A stretch of DNA of 45,172 nucleotides, taken from assembly GCA_036756425.1 (NCBI GenBank), contig DAIOLC010000014.1:1-45172 (forward strand), written 5' to 3'. The notes below the pieces were generated by a model. It was not told the origin of the DNA, did not search any database, and was given only the letters and a program-made list of their open reading frames with translations. Positions 7,629-15,087 of this stretch are shown in pieces; position 1 is the stretch's first letter, and the number at the start of each line of letters is the position of its first letter. The stretch comes from UBA6115 sp012514225. Lineage in GTDB: Bacteria > Bacillota > Clostridia > Christensenellales > Aristaeellaceae. The position numbers and the translations under genes are program-made.

Positions 7629-7657
7629 TTGACAGGGGCGCGCCGGGCAGATATGAT
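7629..7657 (+). promoter_or_regulatory. Strong sigma-A promoter for the sugar ABC operon
   Basis: A perfect TTGACA at 7629-7634, a 17-bp spacer and TATGAT at 7652-7657. A further TACAAT (7666-7671) lies just downstream. The leader to the ATG at 7720 is about 55 bases and includes GGGAGGA. Confidence 0.8.
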
Positions 7658-7719
7658 TTCCCCGGTACAATCGGTATAACCGCGGCGCGGTAAACAAGGG
7701 ATGAGGGAGGATTCTTTTC

Positions 7720-9015
7720 ATGAGGAAACTGGCTTCTCTTCTGCTGGCGGCGCTTTTGCTGCTGGGGCTTGCGCCCCTGGCGGGCGCGGAAAAAGTCATC
7801 GAGCTGGACATGTATTTCCCCGTGTCGGTCGGCGGCGGGCCCGACGCGCTGATTTCGGCGCTGTGCGAGCAGTTCCACGCGGAGAATCCCGGCATCAAGG
7901 TCAACCCGGTATACGCCGGCTCCTACGCGGATACGCGCACCAAGGTGCTGGCGGCCATTCAGGGCAATGACGTGCCCGCGGTCGCGCTGATGTTCTCCAT
8001 CGACCTGTACCAGCTCTACTCCATGGGCGTGCTTTTTGACTACGATTCCTTTGCCACCACGCCGGAAGACCAGGCCTGGCTCAACGGCTTCTACCCCGGC
8101 TTCATGGAGAACAGCCGCCTGGGCGGGAAGACCTACGGCATCCCCTGGCAGCGCTCCACCATCATCATGTACTACAACAAGGACCTCTTCCGCGAAGCCG
8201 GCCTCAACCCGGACGCCCCGCCCCAGAACTGGACGGAGTTGGCGGAGTTTGGGAGCAAGCTCGTCAAGAAGGACGCCAACGGCCAGACGGTGCGCTACGG
8301 CGTGCAGATTCCCTCCGACAAGGCCGGCTACGCCTACTGGATGCTGCAGACCTTCACCCTCACCCAGGACGGCTTCAACCTCATGAGCGACGACGGCACG
8401 GAGGTCTACTTCGACAACCCGAAGACCATCCGGGGGCTCGAGTTCTGGAAGAGCCTGAGCGACCAGGGCATCCAGGCGCCCGGCACCGCCAAGTGGTCCA
8501 CCACCGTCAGCGATTTCCTGGAGCAGAAGGTGGCCATCATCTACCACACCACCGGCAACCTGACCAACGTGCGCAAGAACGCCACCTTCGACTTCGGCAC
8601 CAGCCGGCTGCCGGCGGACACCTCCTTCGGCTCCCCGACTGGCGGCGGCAACTTCTACCTGTTCAAGGGCGTGCCGGAGGAACAGACCCAGGCCGCGGTC
8701 ACCTTCGTCAAATGGATGACCAACAACCCCGAGCGCGTCGCCCAGTGGTCCATCGACACCGGCTACGTCGCGACCCGGCCGGAGGCTTATGACACCGCGC
8801 GGATGATCGAGTACACCGAGGGCTTCCCCTCCGCGCTCACGGCCCGGGACCAGCTGGAGTTCGCCAAGGCGGAGTTCTCCGTCTACGACCAGGGGGCGGT
8901 GCAGGACATCCTGGACACCGCCATCGAGGCGGCGATGACGGGCAACAAGACCCCCGCGGACGCCCTGAAGCAAGCCCAGCAGGAGGCGGACGCCATCCTC
9001 GCCGACTATCGCTGA
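7720..9015 (+). CDS. Carbohydrate ABC transporter substrate-binding protein (UgpB-like, CUT1)
   Basis: A 431-residue extracellular solute-binding protein, family 1. Residues 1-23 form a signal peptide with probable cleavage at AGA|E; there is no lipobox cysteine, unusual for a Gram-positive binding protein. The mature part shows LCEQFHAENPGIKVNPVYAG, YGIPWQRSTIIMYYNKDLF and a glycine-rich hinge PTGGGNFYLF, which resemble glycerol-3-phosphate/sugar binding proteins of the UgpB type. It is the first gene of an operon with two permeases and is followed by a 12-bp hairpin at 9026-9054. The ligand is unknown; no ATPase gene is present, so a shared MsmX/UgpC-type ATPase is probably used. Confidence 0.93.
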   Translation: MRKLASLLLAALLLLGLAPLAGAEKVIELDMYFPVSVGGGPDALISALCEQFHAENPGIKVNPVYAGSYADTRTKVLAAIQGNDVPAVALMFSIDLYQLYSMGVLFDYDSFATTPEDQAWLNGFYPGFMENSRLGGKTYGIPWQRSTIIMYYNKDLFREAGLNPDAPPQNWTELAEFGSKLVKKDANGQTVRYGVQIPSDKAGYAYWMLQTFTLTQDGFNLMSDDGTEVYFDNPKTIRGLEFWKSLSDQGIQAPGTAKWSTTVSDFLEQKVAIIYHTTGNLTNVRKNATFDFGTSRLPADTSFGSPTGGGNFYLFKGVPEEQTQAAVTFVKWMTNNPERVAQWSIDTGYVATRPEAYDTARMIEYTEGFPSALTARDQLEFAKAEFSVYDQGAVQDILDTAIEAAMTGNKTPADALKQAQQEADAILADYR

Positions 9016-9025
9016 CGTACCTTTT

Positions 9026-9054
9026 CCCGGCTGCCGGCGACCCCGGCAGCCGGG
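9026..9054 (+). other. 12-bp hairpin between binding-protein and permease genes
   Basis: CCCGGCTGCCGG (9026-9037), five-base loop, CCGGCAGCCGGG (9043-9054). No T-tract follows immediately. In this position such hairpins commonly protect the binding-protein mRNA or reduce permease transcription. Confidence 0.7.
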
Positions 9055-9091
9055 GACTTGTTTAAAATCCCCTGTGAACGGAAGGTATGCG

Positions 9092-9991
9092 ATGACCGAC
9101 CTGCGGCTCAAGACCGATTCCGCCAAGAAATGGCGGACGACCTATCTGGCCTGGGGGCTGCTGCTGCCCTCGGTCGCCTTCCTGTCGGTGTTCACGCTCT
9201 ACCCCATCGGCTACAGCGCGTACATGAGCCTGTTCAAGAACAACATGTCCACCTTCGCCACGGGGCCCCAGTATATCGGTCTGAAGAACTACGTGGACCT
9301 GTTCACGCGGGACGCCGTGTTTTCCAAGGCCTTCACCAACAACCTCATCATTGCGGCGGTCACCGTGCCGCTGTCCATCGCCCTGGCCGTCGCCATGGCG
9401 ATTTTCGCCAACCGGGTCAAAGCGGGCAAGGGCGCGGTGCGCGTCTCCTTTTTCTACCCCACCCTGCTGCCCATGGTCGCCGTGGCCAACATCTGGCTGT
9501 TCATCTATACGCCCATGTACGGCCTTCTGGGCTCCTTCAACCCCAACTGGCGCTTCCTGGACAACGTGAATACGGTGCTGCAGGCGATGATCGTGATGCT
9601 GGTATGGAAACAGGCCGGCTACGTGATGATTTTCTACATCGCGGGCCTGCAGAACATCAACCAGGAGCTGTACGAGGCGGCCCGGATCGACGGGGCGAAC
9701 GCCGGGCAGATGTTCCGCCGGATTACCTGGCCGCTGCTCCGGCCCACGACCATCTACGTGACCATCATCACCCTGACCAACGCCTACAAAATGGTGGACC
9801 ATCTCTATATCATGACCAAGGGCGGCCCGGACAACGCCTCCAACATGCTGCTGTTTTACGTCTACCAGAAGGCCTTCGACCAGTCCAACACCGGGGTGGC
9901 CTCCGCTGTCACCGTCATCCTCATCGCCATCCTGCTCATCGCCACCTCCGTGCACTTCTTCACCCAGGACCGTCGGACGTTCTACGCGTGA
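9092..9991 (+). CDS. Carbohydrate ABC transporter permease (UgpA-like)
   Basis: A 299-residue inner-membrane permease with about six transmembrane segments. The cytoplasmic EAA loop reads EAARIDGANAGQMFRRITWPLL, the contact site for the ATPase. An in-frame GTG at 9074 would add six residues; the ATG at 9092 is preferred because GAAGGT lies about six bases before it. Second gene of the operon, ten bases upstream of its partner permease. Confidence 0.93.
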   Translation: MTDLRLKTDSAKKWRTTYLAWGLLLPSVAFLSVFTLYPIGYSAYMSLFKNNMSTFATGPQYIGLKNYVDLFTRDAVFSKAFTNNLIIAAVTVPLSIALAVAMAIFANRVKAGKGAVRVSFFYPTLLPMVAVANIWLFIYTPMYGLLGSFNPNWRFLDNVNTVLQAMIVMLVWKQAGYVMIFYIAGLQNINQELYEAARIDGANAGQMFRRITWPLLRPTTIYVTIITLTNAYKMVDHLYIMTKGGPDNASNMLLFYVYQKAFDQSNTGVASAVTVILIAILLIATSVHFFTQDRRTFYA

Positions 9992-10001
9992 GGGGGCGGG
10001 C

Positions 10002-10856
10002 ATGACCACTGCTGCAAGGTCGGAAAAGACCGGTTCGGTCAGCCGGTGGACGTTTGGCCGGGTCATGGCCTATCTGTTTATGTACCTGCTGGCGGCGCTG
10101 TGCGCCATTCCGCTGGTGTGGCTTGTGCGCACCGCCTTCATCCCGGAGGCGTTCGCCCTGGACTTGTTCGGGTTGCACTGGCCGACGCTCAACAATTTTG
10201 CGCGCGTCTGGAACGCCGCGCCCTGGGGGGCGTACTACCTCAACACCCTGCTCATCGTGCTGGGCGTCCTGGCCAGCCAGTTCGTCACCATTACCCTGGC
10301 GGGCTACGCCTTCGCGCGGCTGGACTTCCACCTGAAAAACACGCTCTTCGTGCTTTTCCTCACGCAAATCATGATTGCGGCGGACGTGCTCATCCTGCCC
10401 AATTACAAGACCATCTCCTCCTTCGGCTTGAGCAACACGCTGCTGGGCGCGATGCTGCCCTTTTTCGCCTCGGCCATGGGCACCTTCCTGATGCGCCAGA
10501 CCATCAAGACCATCCCCTATGAGCTGGAGGAGGCCGCGAAAATCGACGGCAGCAGCCTGATGGGCACCCTCGTGCGCATTTACCTGCCCCTGCTGGTGCC
10601 CACCTTCATCGCCCATGGGCTCATCGCCGCCTCCTACCAGTGGAACAACTTCCTCTGGCCGCTCATCGTCATCAACTCGGTCGCCAAGCGGCCGCTGACC
10701 GTCGGCCTGGCCATCTTCGCCCAGAGCTACGAAACCGGCGCGCAGTGGAGCGACGTGTGTTCGGCCACCTTCCTGGTGGTGGCTCCGCTGATGCTGCTGT
10801 TCCTGGTGTTCCAGAAGCGTTTCATCGAGTCCTTCGCCTACAGCGGCATCAAATAG
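10002..10856 (+). CDS. Carbohydrate ABC transporter permease (UgpE-like)
   Basis: A 284-residue permease, the partner of the preceding gene. It has six predicted membrane segments and an EAA loop, EEAAKIDGSSLMGTLVRIYLP, about two thirds along. The N-terminal tail is cytoplasmic and polar. The ATG at 10002 follows GAGGGGGCGGGC. It ends the operon: a clear intrinsic terminator lies 27 bases downstream. Confidence 0.93.
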   Translation: MTTAARSEKTGSVSRWTFGRVMAYLFMYLLAALCAIPLVWLVRTAFIPEAFALDLFGLHWPTLNNFARVWNAAPWGAYYLNTLLIVLGVLASQFVTITLAGYAFARLDFHLKNTLFVLFLTQIMIAADVLILPNYKTISSFGLSNTLLGAMLPFFASAMGTFLMRQTIKTIPYELEEAAKIDGSSLMGTLVRIYLPLLVPTFIAHGLIAASYQWNNFLWPLIVINSVAKRPLTVGLAIFAQSYETGAQWSDVCSATFLVVAPLMLLFLVFQKRFIESFAYSGIK

Positions 10857-10882
10857 CGCGGCGGCTTTGCCCGCGCGCGTCC

Positions 10883-10909
10883 CCGCGCCCGCCGTGGCGC
10901 GGTTTTTTT
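10883..10909 (+). terminator. Intrinsic terminator of the sugar ABC operon
   Basis: CCGCGCC (10883-10889), a six-base loop, GGCGCGG (10896-10902), then seven T residues (10903-10909). The clearest Rho-independent terminator in the window. Confidence 0.9.
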
Positions 10910-10984
10910 CTGGGTTCCCCCGGATTCTGCGCGTTTTGTCAGATTTCGGGTTCCCGCGCGTCCTGTTGACAGGGAGGTGAGCGG

Positions 10985-11476
10985 ATGCTGGAGGCGGAGC
11001 GGATGTACCGGGCTTATTACCCGGAGGTCTACGGCTACGCCCTGCGCCTGTGCGGGGACAAGCCCCTGGCGGAGGACCTGTGCCAGGAGACCTTCCTGCG
11101 CGCATTGGACGCCTTGCCGGGCTTCAAGGGGGAATGCCCCCTGCCGGCCTGGCTCAAGCGCATCTGCCGCAACCTCTTCTACTCACACCTGCGCCGTCAG
11201 GGCCGCGTCATCCCGGTGGCCGAGGTGCCGGAAACGGGCGAAGGCGGCGACCCCCAGGAACAGGCGCTGCTGCGCCTCACGGGCGAGCGCGCGCTGGCGG
11301 CGGCGCTTTCGCTGGAAGAGCCCTACCGCTCGGTCTTCCGCTTGCGGTTCTGGGGCGGCCTGCCCTACCGGGACATCGGCAGGATGCTGGGCAGGGGGGA
11401 AAACTGGGCGTGCGTCGCCTTTCACCGGGCGCGCGCCCGCATTCGGGAACGGCTGGAGGATGAAGATGGAACGTGA
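10985..11476 (+). CDS. ECF-type RNA polymerase sigma factor
   Basis: A 163-residue sigma-70 family factor with only regions 2 and 4. Region 2 contains YYPEVYGYALRLCGDKPLAEDLCQETFLRAL (shown here as a span from about residue 11), and region 4 contains EPYRSVFRLRFWGGLPYRDIGRMLGR with a helix-turn-helix that binds the -35 element. GGGAGGTGA precedes the ATG. It overlaps the next gene by 11 bases, the usual arrangement with a cognate anti-sigma factor, so it is probably held inactive at the membrane until a signal arrives. I could not identify its target promoters. Confidence 0.93.
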   Translation: MLEAERMYRAYYPEVYGYALRLCGDKPLAEDLCQETFLRALDALPGFKGECPLPAWLKRICRNLFYSHLRRQGRVIPVAEVPETGEGGDPQEQALLRLTGERALAAALSLEEPYRSVFRLRFWGGLPYRDIGRMLGRGENWACVAFHRARARIRERLEDEDGT

Positions 11477-12359
11477 ATGCGGATTGATTCAGGACTTGTT
11501 GCCCCTGTACGCCGAGGGGATGGCGTCGGACGCGTCTGCCCGCGCGGTGGAAACCCATCTGAAGGATTGCCCTTCCTGCGCTGCCGCCCTTCACAAATTC
11601 CGGGAGGAAGCGAAGGTCCTGCCGGACGAGGCCCTGCCGCTGCGGCGCGTCCGGCGGGGGCTCGCCCGGCGGCGCCTGCGCGCGGTCGCCGTCGCCGTGC
11701 TGGCAGTGCTCGCCCTGTGCGCGTCCGTCCTTTCTTTCCTGACCACCCCGCTGTACCTCGCCGACGCGGAAGGGCAGCTGGACGTCAGCCTGCGCGGGGA
11801 CGGGATGCTGCTCATCAGCGCCCGGAACGAAGGCTATTACCTGGAGGCGGAGCCCCTGTCCGACCCGGATGGAAGCGCGGGGCGGTACGTCGCGGTGTCC
11901 GTGTTCCATTACCCCCGGGGCGTCATGAAGGGGCAAAGCCAGCTGGTGCTGGAACTCAAGCCGGGCGAGCCGGCCGGGGTCTATTACACCGCCCCGGGGC
12001 AGCGGCTGAAATGGGTCTGGGGGCGGGATTTCATCGGCGAGGACGGGATGATGCTGCTGCCGCGGCTGGCGCTGGCGTACTACCTGTACCTGGCCATGCT
12101 GCTCCTGGCCGTCCTGCTCCTCCTTTGGCTGCTGCTGCGGCGGCGCCGGACAACCCGCCGCGTCACCGAAGCCCTTCTCGGTTTGCCGCTTTGCTACCTG
12201 GCCGGCCATTTCCTCATCAAGCGCTTCTCCACCTTCAGTTATCACCTGCTGACCGACCTGGGCTTTATCCTTCTGTGCGCCGCCCTGCTGTACGCCGCCT
12301 GGCTGCTGCTTGCCTGGGGGCGGTGGCAAAGGGCGGATGCCGCGGCGGAAAGCCCCTGA
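11466..12359 (+). CDS. Membrane anti-sigma factor with zinc-finger (zf-HC2) N-terminus
   Basis: A 297-residue protein. The N-terminal 45 residues hold the HLKDCPSC motif (His-x3-Cys-x2-Cys) of ZAS-type anti-sigma domains, preceded by LIQDLLPLYAEGMAS, a common zf-HC2 beginning. One membrane helix follows near residues 74-96. Next come an extracytoplasmic domain of about 100 residues and three further hydrophobic segments in the C-terminal third. GGAGGATGAAG lies before the ATG at 11466; an ATG six bases upstream is the alternative. Overlap with the sigma gene indicates coupled synthesis. The multi-helix C-terminus is unlike the usual single-pass anti-sigma factor, so the sensing domain is not identified. 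Confidence 0.85.
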   Translation: MERECGLIQDLLPLYAEGMASDASARAVETHLKDCPSCAAALHKFREEAKVLPDEALPLRRVRRGLARRRLRAVAVAVLAVLALCASVLSFLTTPLYLADAEGQLDVSLRGDGMLLISARNEGYYLEAEPLSDPDGSAGRYVAVSVFHYPRGVMKGQSQLVLELKPGEPAGVYYTAPGQRLKWVWGRDFIGEDGMMLLPRLALAYYLYLAMLLLAVLLLLWLLLRRRRTTRRVTEALLGLPLCYLAGHFLIKRFSTFSYHLLTDLGFILLCAALLYAAWLLLAWGRWQRADAAAESP

Positions 12360-12379
12360 TGCCGCGCCTGCCTTTGTGG

Positions 12380-12385
12380 TAGAAT
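12380..12385 (+). promoter_or_regulatory. TAGAAT -10 box upstream of the PHP genes
   Basis: GGTAGAAT about 34 bases before the GTG start of the PHP gene and 20 bases after the anti-sigma stop. No good -35 is seen. Confidence 0.4.
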
Positions 12386-12419
12386 ACCCGCGGCGCGCCT
12401 TTGCGCCGGAGGGAACGAC

Positions 12420-13301
12420 GTGGTCATCTACCAATCGGGGAAACCGGAGTTCAAGGGAAACCTGCACCTGCACACCGCCAAGAGCGACGGGCGGAAAAGC
12501 CCGATGGAAGCAGCGCTGCTGTATGAGGAAAAGGGTTACGACTTCCTCGCCATCACCGACCATAACCGCCTGACCGAGTTGCCGGAGTACCGGGGGAGGA
12601 TGCTTCTCGTTCCCGGCATCGAGCTGGACGAGGCGCCCAACGGCCGCGAGGTCATCCACCTGCTGGGCATCGGCGTGGACGCGGGGTTCATGGGGCGGCT
12701 CAAGCCCGGGATGAAATCCCAGGACGCCGTTGACCTCGTCAACCAGGCGGGCGGCGCCTGTATTCTGGCCCACCCGCACTGGTCGCTCAACCGGGTGGAG
12801 ACGGTTTCGGCGCTTGCCGGGCTTTCGGGGGTGGAAATCTACAACTCCGTCTCCCGCCCGCCCTACAACGGCGACCGGGCGGATTCCACCTTCCTGCTCG
12901 ACCAGCTGGCGGCGGACGGCTCCCTCTATCCCACCACCGCCGCGGACGACACCCATTTCTACGGGGAGGAGGTCGCGCAAAGCTACGTCCTGCTGCAGGC
13001 GGACGCGCTCACGGTTTCCTCTGTCGTCTCCTCGCTGCGCGAGGGGCGCTTTTACGCGTCGCAGGGCCCGCGCTTCGAGTCCGTCACCTATGAAGGCGGC
13101 GTGGTCACCGTCGCCTGCTCCGCCGTAAAGACGGTGCTCTTCCATTCCAACCTGGTCTGGAGCGATTTCCGCGTCGTCTCGGGCGAAAGCGTCACCCATG
13201 CTTCCTACCGGGTGGAAAAGGCGCGCGGGGAGCGCTTTATCCGCGTCATCCTCATCGACGGCGAGGGCCGCCGCGCGTGGATGAAGCCCTTCGCCGTATG
13301 A
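12420..13301 (+). CDS. PHP-domain metal-dependent phosphoesterase
   Basis: A 293-residue protein of the PHP superfamily. The metal-binding signatures are LHLHTAKSDG near residue 15, ITDHNRL near residue 44 and ILAHPHW near residue 115; the later DDTH belongs to the same set. Related proteins include the 3',5'-nucleoside bisphosphate phosphatases (YciV/RnaAM type), but the C-terminal half, with VVSSLREGRFYASQGP, resembles uncharacterised PHP proteins seen with transport genes. The start is a GTG at 12420 with GGAGGGAACGAC just before it. It probably shares a transcript with the second PHP gene 11 bases downstream. Confidence 0.85.
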   Translation: MVIYQSGKPEFKGNLHLHTAKSDGRKSPMEAALLYEEKGYDFLAITDHNRLTELPEYRGRMLLVPGIELDEAPNGREVIHLLGIGVDAGFMGRLKPGMKSQDAVDLVNQAGGACILAHPHWSLNRVETVSALAGLSGVEIYNSVSRPPYNGDRADSTFLLDQLAADGSLYPTTAADDTHFYGEEVAQSYVLLQADALTVSSVVSSLREGRFYASQGPRFESVTYEGGVVTVACSAVKTVLFHSNLVWSDFRVVSGESVTHASYRVEKARGERFIRVILIDGEGRRAWMKPFAV

Positions 13302-13312
13302 GGAGCCAAAGG

Positions 13313-14068
13313 ATGAAGCCGGAAGAAAGCCTCGCCGTCGCCGACCTGCACAGCCACCTGCTCTCGCGTGCGGACGACGGCTCGGTCAGCCTGGAGGAAT
13401 CCCTGGAGATGCTGGCGTCCGCCTGGCGCCAGGGCGTCCGCCTGGCCTTCGCGACGCCGCACTACTGCCCGCCGGGCTATGCCTCCAGGCTTCCGCTGGT
13501 CCGGGAGCGGTTTGCCCAGCTTCATGAAGCCGCGGCCCTGCGCCTGCCCGGCCTGAAACTGTGCCTGGGCCAGGAGGTGGAGGATACCCACCGCCGCCTG
13601 GACGACATGCTGTCCCGCGGGGAAATCTGCTCCCTGGCGGGCTCGCGCTACGTGCTGGTGGAGTTTTACGTTCAGCAGGATGCCCGGGTCATCCGGGAAT
13701 CGCTGTACAAGGCGCTGGGAGCGGGCATCCGCCCGGTGCTCGCGCACGCTGAGCGCTATAAATCCCTACAGGAGCAGCCGGAAATCTACGGGGAGCTGCA
13801 CCGCCGCGGCGCCTGCCTGCAAATCAACGCCTTCAGCCTGGCGGAGGAAAAGAACCCGCTGATTCGCCATACCGCGCGTGACCTGGTTAAACTGGAGCTG
13901 GCGGACTTCATCGGCTCCGACGCGCACCGGATGGGCCACCGCCCGCCCAACCTGCTCAGCGGGGTGCACTACCTGCGGACGCGCTGCGGCGCGGACTATT
14001 TCCGGCTGCTGACCTGGGAGAACGCGCGCGCCGTGTCGGAGGACCGGCTGCTGGAACGGCTGGGGTAG
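13313..14068 (+). CDS. CpsB/CapC-type (YwqE-like) tyrosine-protein phosphatase
   Basis: A 251-residue PHP-fold enzyme of the Mn-dependent protein tyrosine phosphatase family that acts on bacterial tyrosine kinases of polysaccharide export. Signatures are ADLHSHLL and ADDGSVSLEESLEMLASA near the N-terminus, FATPHYCP, LCLGQEVE, PVLAHAERY and FIGSDAHRMGHRPP near the C-terminus. The ATG at 13313 is chosen because AGGAG is seven bases before it and relatives start close to the DLHSHLL motif. An ATG at 13298 overlapping the previous stop lacks a ribosome binding site. No polysaccharide kinase or export gene is nearby, so its target is unknown. Confidence 0.88.
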   Translation: MKPEESLAVADLHSHLLSRADDGSVSLEESLEMLASAWRQGVRLAFATPHYCPPGYASRLPLVRERFAQLHEAAALRLPGLKLCLGQEVEDTHRRLDDMLSRGEICSLAGSRYVLVEFYVQQDARVIRESLYKALGAGIRPVLAHAERYKSLQEQPEIYGELHRRGACLQINAFSLAEEKNPLIRHTARDLVKLELADFIGSDAHRMGHRPPNLLSGVHYLRTRCGADYFRLLTWENARAVSEDRLLERLG

Positions 14069-14103
14069 AGACCGGCCGGACGCGATTCTCCATCCTGGAT
14101 GAA

Positions 14104-14129
14104 AGCGGGGAGCCCGCGGGCTTCCCGCT
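14104..14129 (+). terminator. Hairpin terminator after the PHP genes
   Basis: A 26-base near-perfect palindrome (13-bp arms, one G-T pair) followed by CATTCTTGTCT. It lies 36 bases after the CpsB-like stop. The remaining intergenic bases to 14249 hold no other recognisable element. Confidence 0.65.
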
Positions 14130-14249
14130 CATTCTTGTCTGAGCCATGGGTTTCATGGTTTTTCGCGCGCCTGGCCCGGCCATTGTCCAGCCTTGCCGGC
14201 GGGCGGCGCATTCGCCCGGGTTCAGCCTCACAGGCTGCGGGCGGTATGG

Positions 14250-14255
14250 TACAAT
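14250..14255 (+). promoter_or_regulatory. TACAAT -10 box for the Crp/Fnr gene
   Basis: GGTACAATCG about 48 bases before the ATG at 14304. At 17 bp upstream CTCACA (14227-14232) matches four of six -35 positions. Confidence 0.5.
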
Positions 14256-14303
14256 CGATAAAAACGCGGGCCGCCCCGGCGGCCCAGGGAGTGGGAAGAC
14301 GGC

Positions 14304-14996
14304 ATGAAGGCTTGCGGACATTCCGACGAAAACTACGCCTGCCTGGCGCACGTGCCGATTTTCGCGGGCCTGAGCCCCGCGGAAAAGGAGGAAATCGCGC
14401 GCATTTCCGTCAGCCGCGCGTACCGGAAGGGCGAAACCGTCTACCAGGCCGGCGACGCGGGCGGCACTCTGTTCGTGCTGCACGCCGGCCGGGTCAAGGT
14501 GTCCCGGCTGTCCGCCGCCGGGAAGGAGCAGGTGCTGCGCGTCGCAGGGCCGGGGGAGTTCATCGGCGAGCTGTCCCTGTTTTCCTCCCTGCCCCTGACG
14601 GACAACGCCCAGGCGACCGAGAGCGCCGTCATGTGCGTGCTGGAGGGCGGGCGCCTGAAGGAGTTGATGGCCAAGTACCCAGCCATCGCCTTCAAGGTCA
14701 TGGACGTCCTCTCCCGCCGGCTGGAAAAGGCGGACAGCCTGCTGGAGTCCGTCACCCTCACACCCGTCGCCCAGCGCGTGGCCAAAGCCCTGCTGGAAAA
14801 GGCCGACGCCGCGGGCGTGGTCCGGCTGCCGATGACCCGGGGGGATTTCGCCTCCCAGCTGGGCATGAGCCAGGAGACCCTGAGCCGCAGGCTGGCGGCG
14901 ATGCAGGAGGAAGGGCTCATCACCCTCTCCGGCCGGCGGAAAATCATTTTGCGGAACATGAAGGCCGTCGAGGCGCTCCGGGACGCTGAGGAATAA
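14304..14996 (+). CDS. Crp/Fnr family transcriptional regulator
   Basis: A 230-residue regulator: cyclic-nucleotide-binding-type beta-barrel (VPIFAGLSPAEKEEI, YRKGETVYQAGD, GPGEFIGELSLFSSLP), dimer helix, and a C-terminal winged helix with TRGDFASQLGMSQETLSRRL. There are cysteines at residues 4 and 13 only, so the four-cysteine iron-sulphur motif of Fnr is absent; the two could still bind a metal or haem, as in some clostridial relatives. The gene is monocistronic, with its own promoter and a terminator shared with the convergent ilvE. Effector unknown. Confidence 0.92.
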   Translation: MKACGHSDENYACLAHVPIFAGLSPAEKEEIARISVSRAYRKGETVYQAGDAGGTLFVLHAGRVKVSRLSAAGKEQVLRVAGPGEFIGELSLFSSLPLTDNAQATESAVMCVLEGGRLKELMAKYPAIAFKVMDVLSRRLEKADSLLESVTLTPVAQRVAKALLEKADAAGVVRLPMTRGDFASQLGMSQETLSRRLAAMQEEGLITLSGRRKIILRNMKAVEALRDAEE

Positions 14997-15023
14997 CGTA
15001 AACAGCCCATCCCCGGACACAGG

Positions 15024-15051
15024 ACGCCGCCCGGTTCATGGGCGGCGTTTG
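15024..15051 (+). terminator. Hairpin terminator between the Crp/Fnr gene and ilvE
   Basis: ACGCCGCCC (15024-15032), seven-base loop, GGGCGGCGT (15040-15048) and a short T run. It is placed between converging genes. Confidence 0.65.
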
Positions 15052-15087
15052 GTGACGGCGGCTGTTTCCCTGTAATCGATTTGTTCG

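Noticed and set aside
7534..9126. Minus-strand extension of cinA across the sugar-binding protein
   Set aside because: The CinA family start is at 7533 with its own ribosome binding site and -10 box; the extension is antisense to a clear gene.
14304..14996. Oxygen-sensing Fnr with a [4Fe-4S] cluster
   Set aside because: Only two N-terminal cysteines are present, short of the four ligands required.
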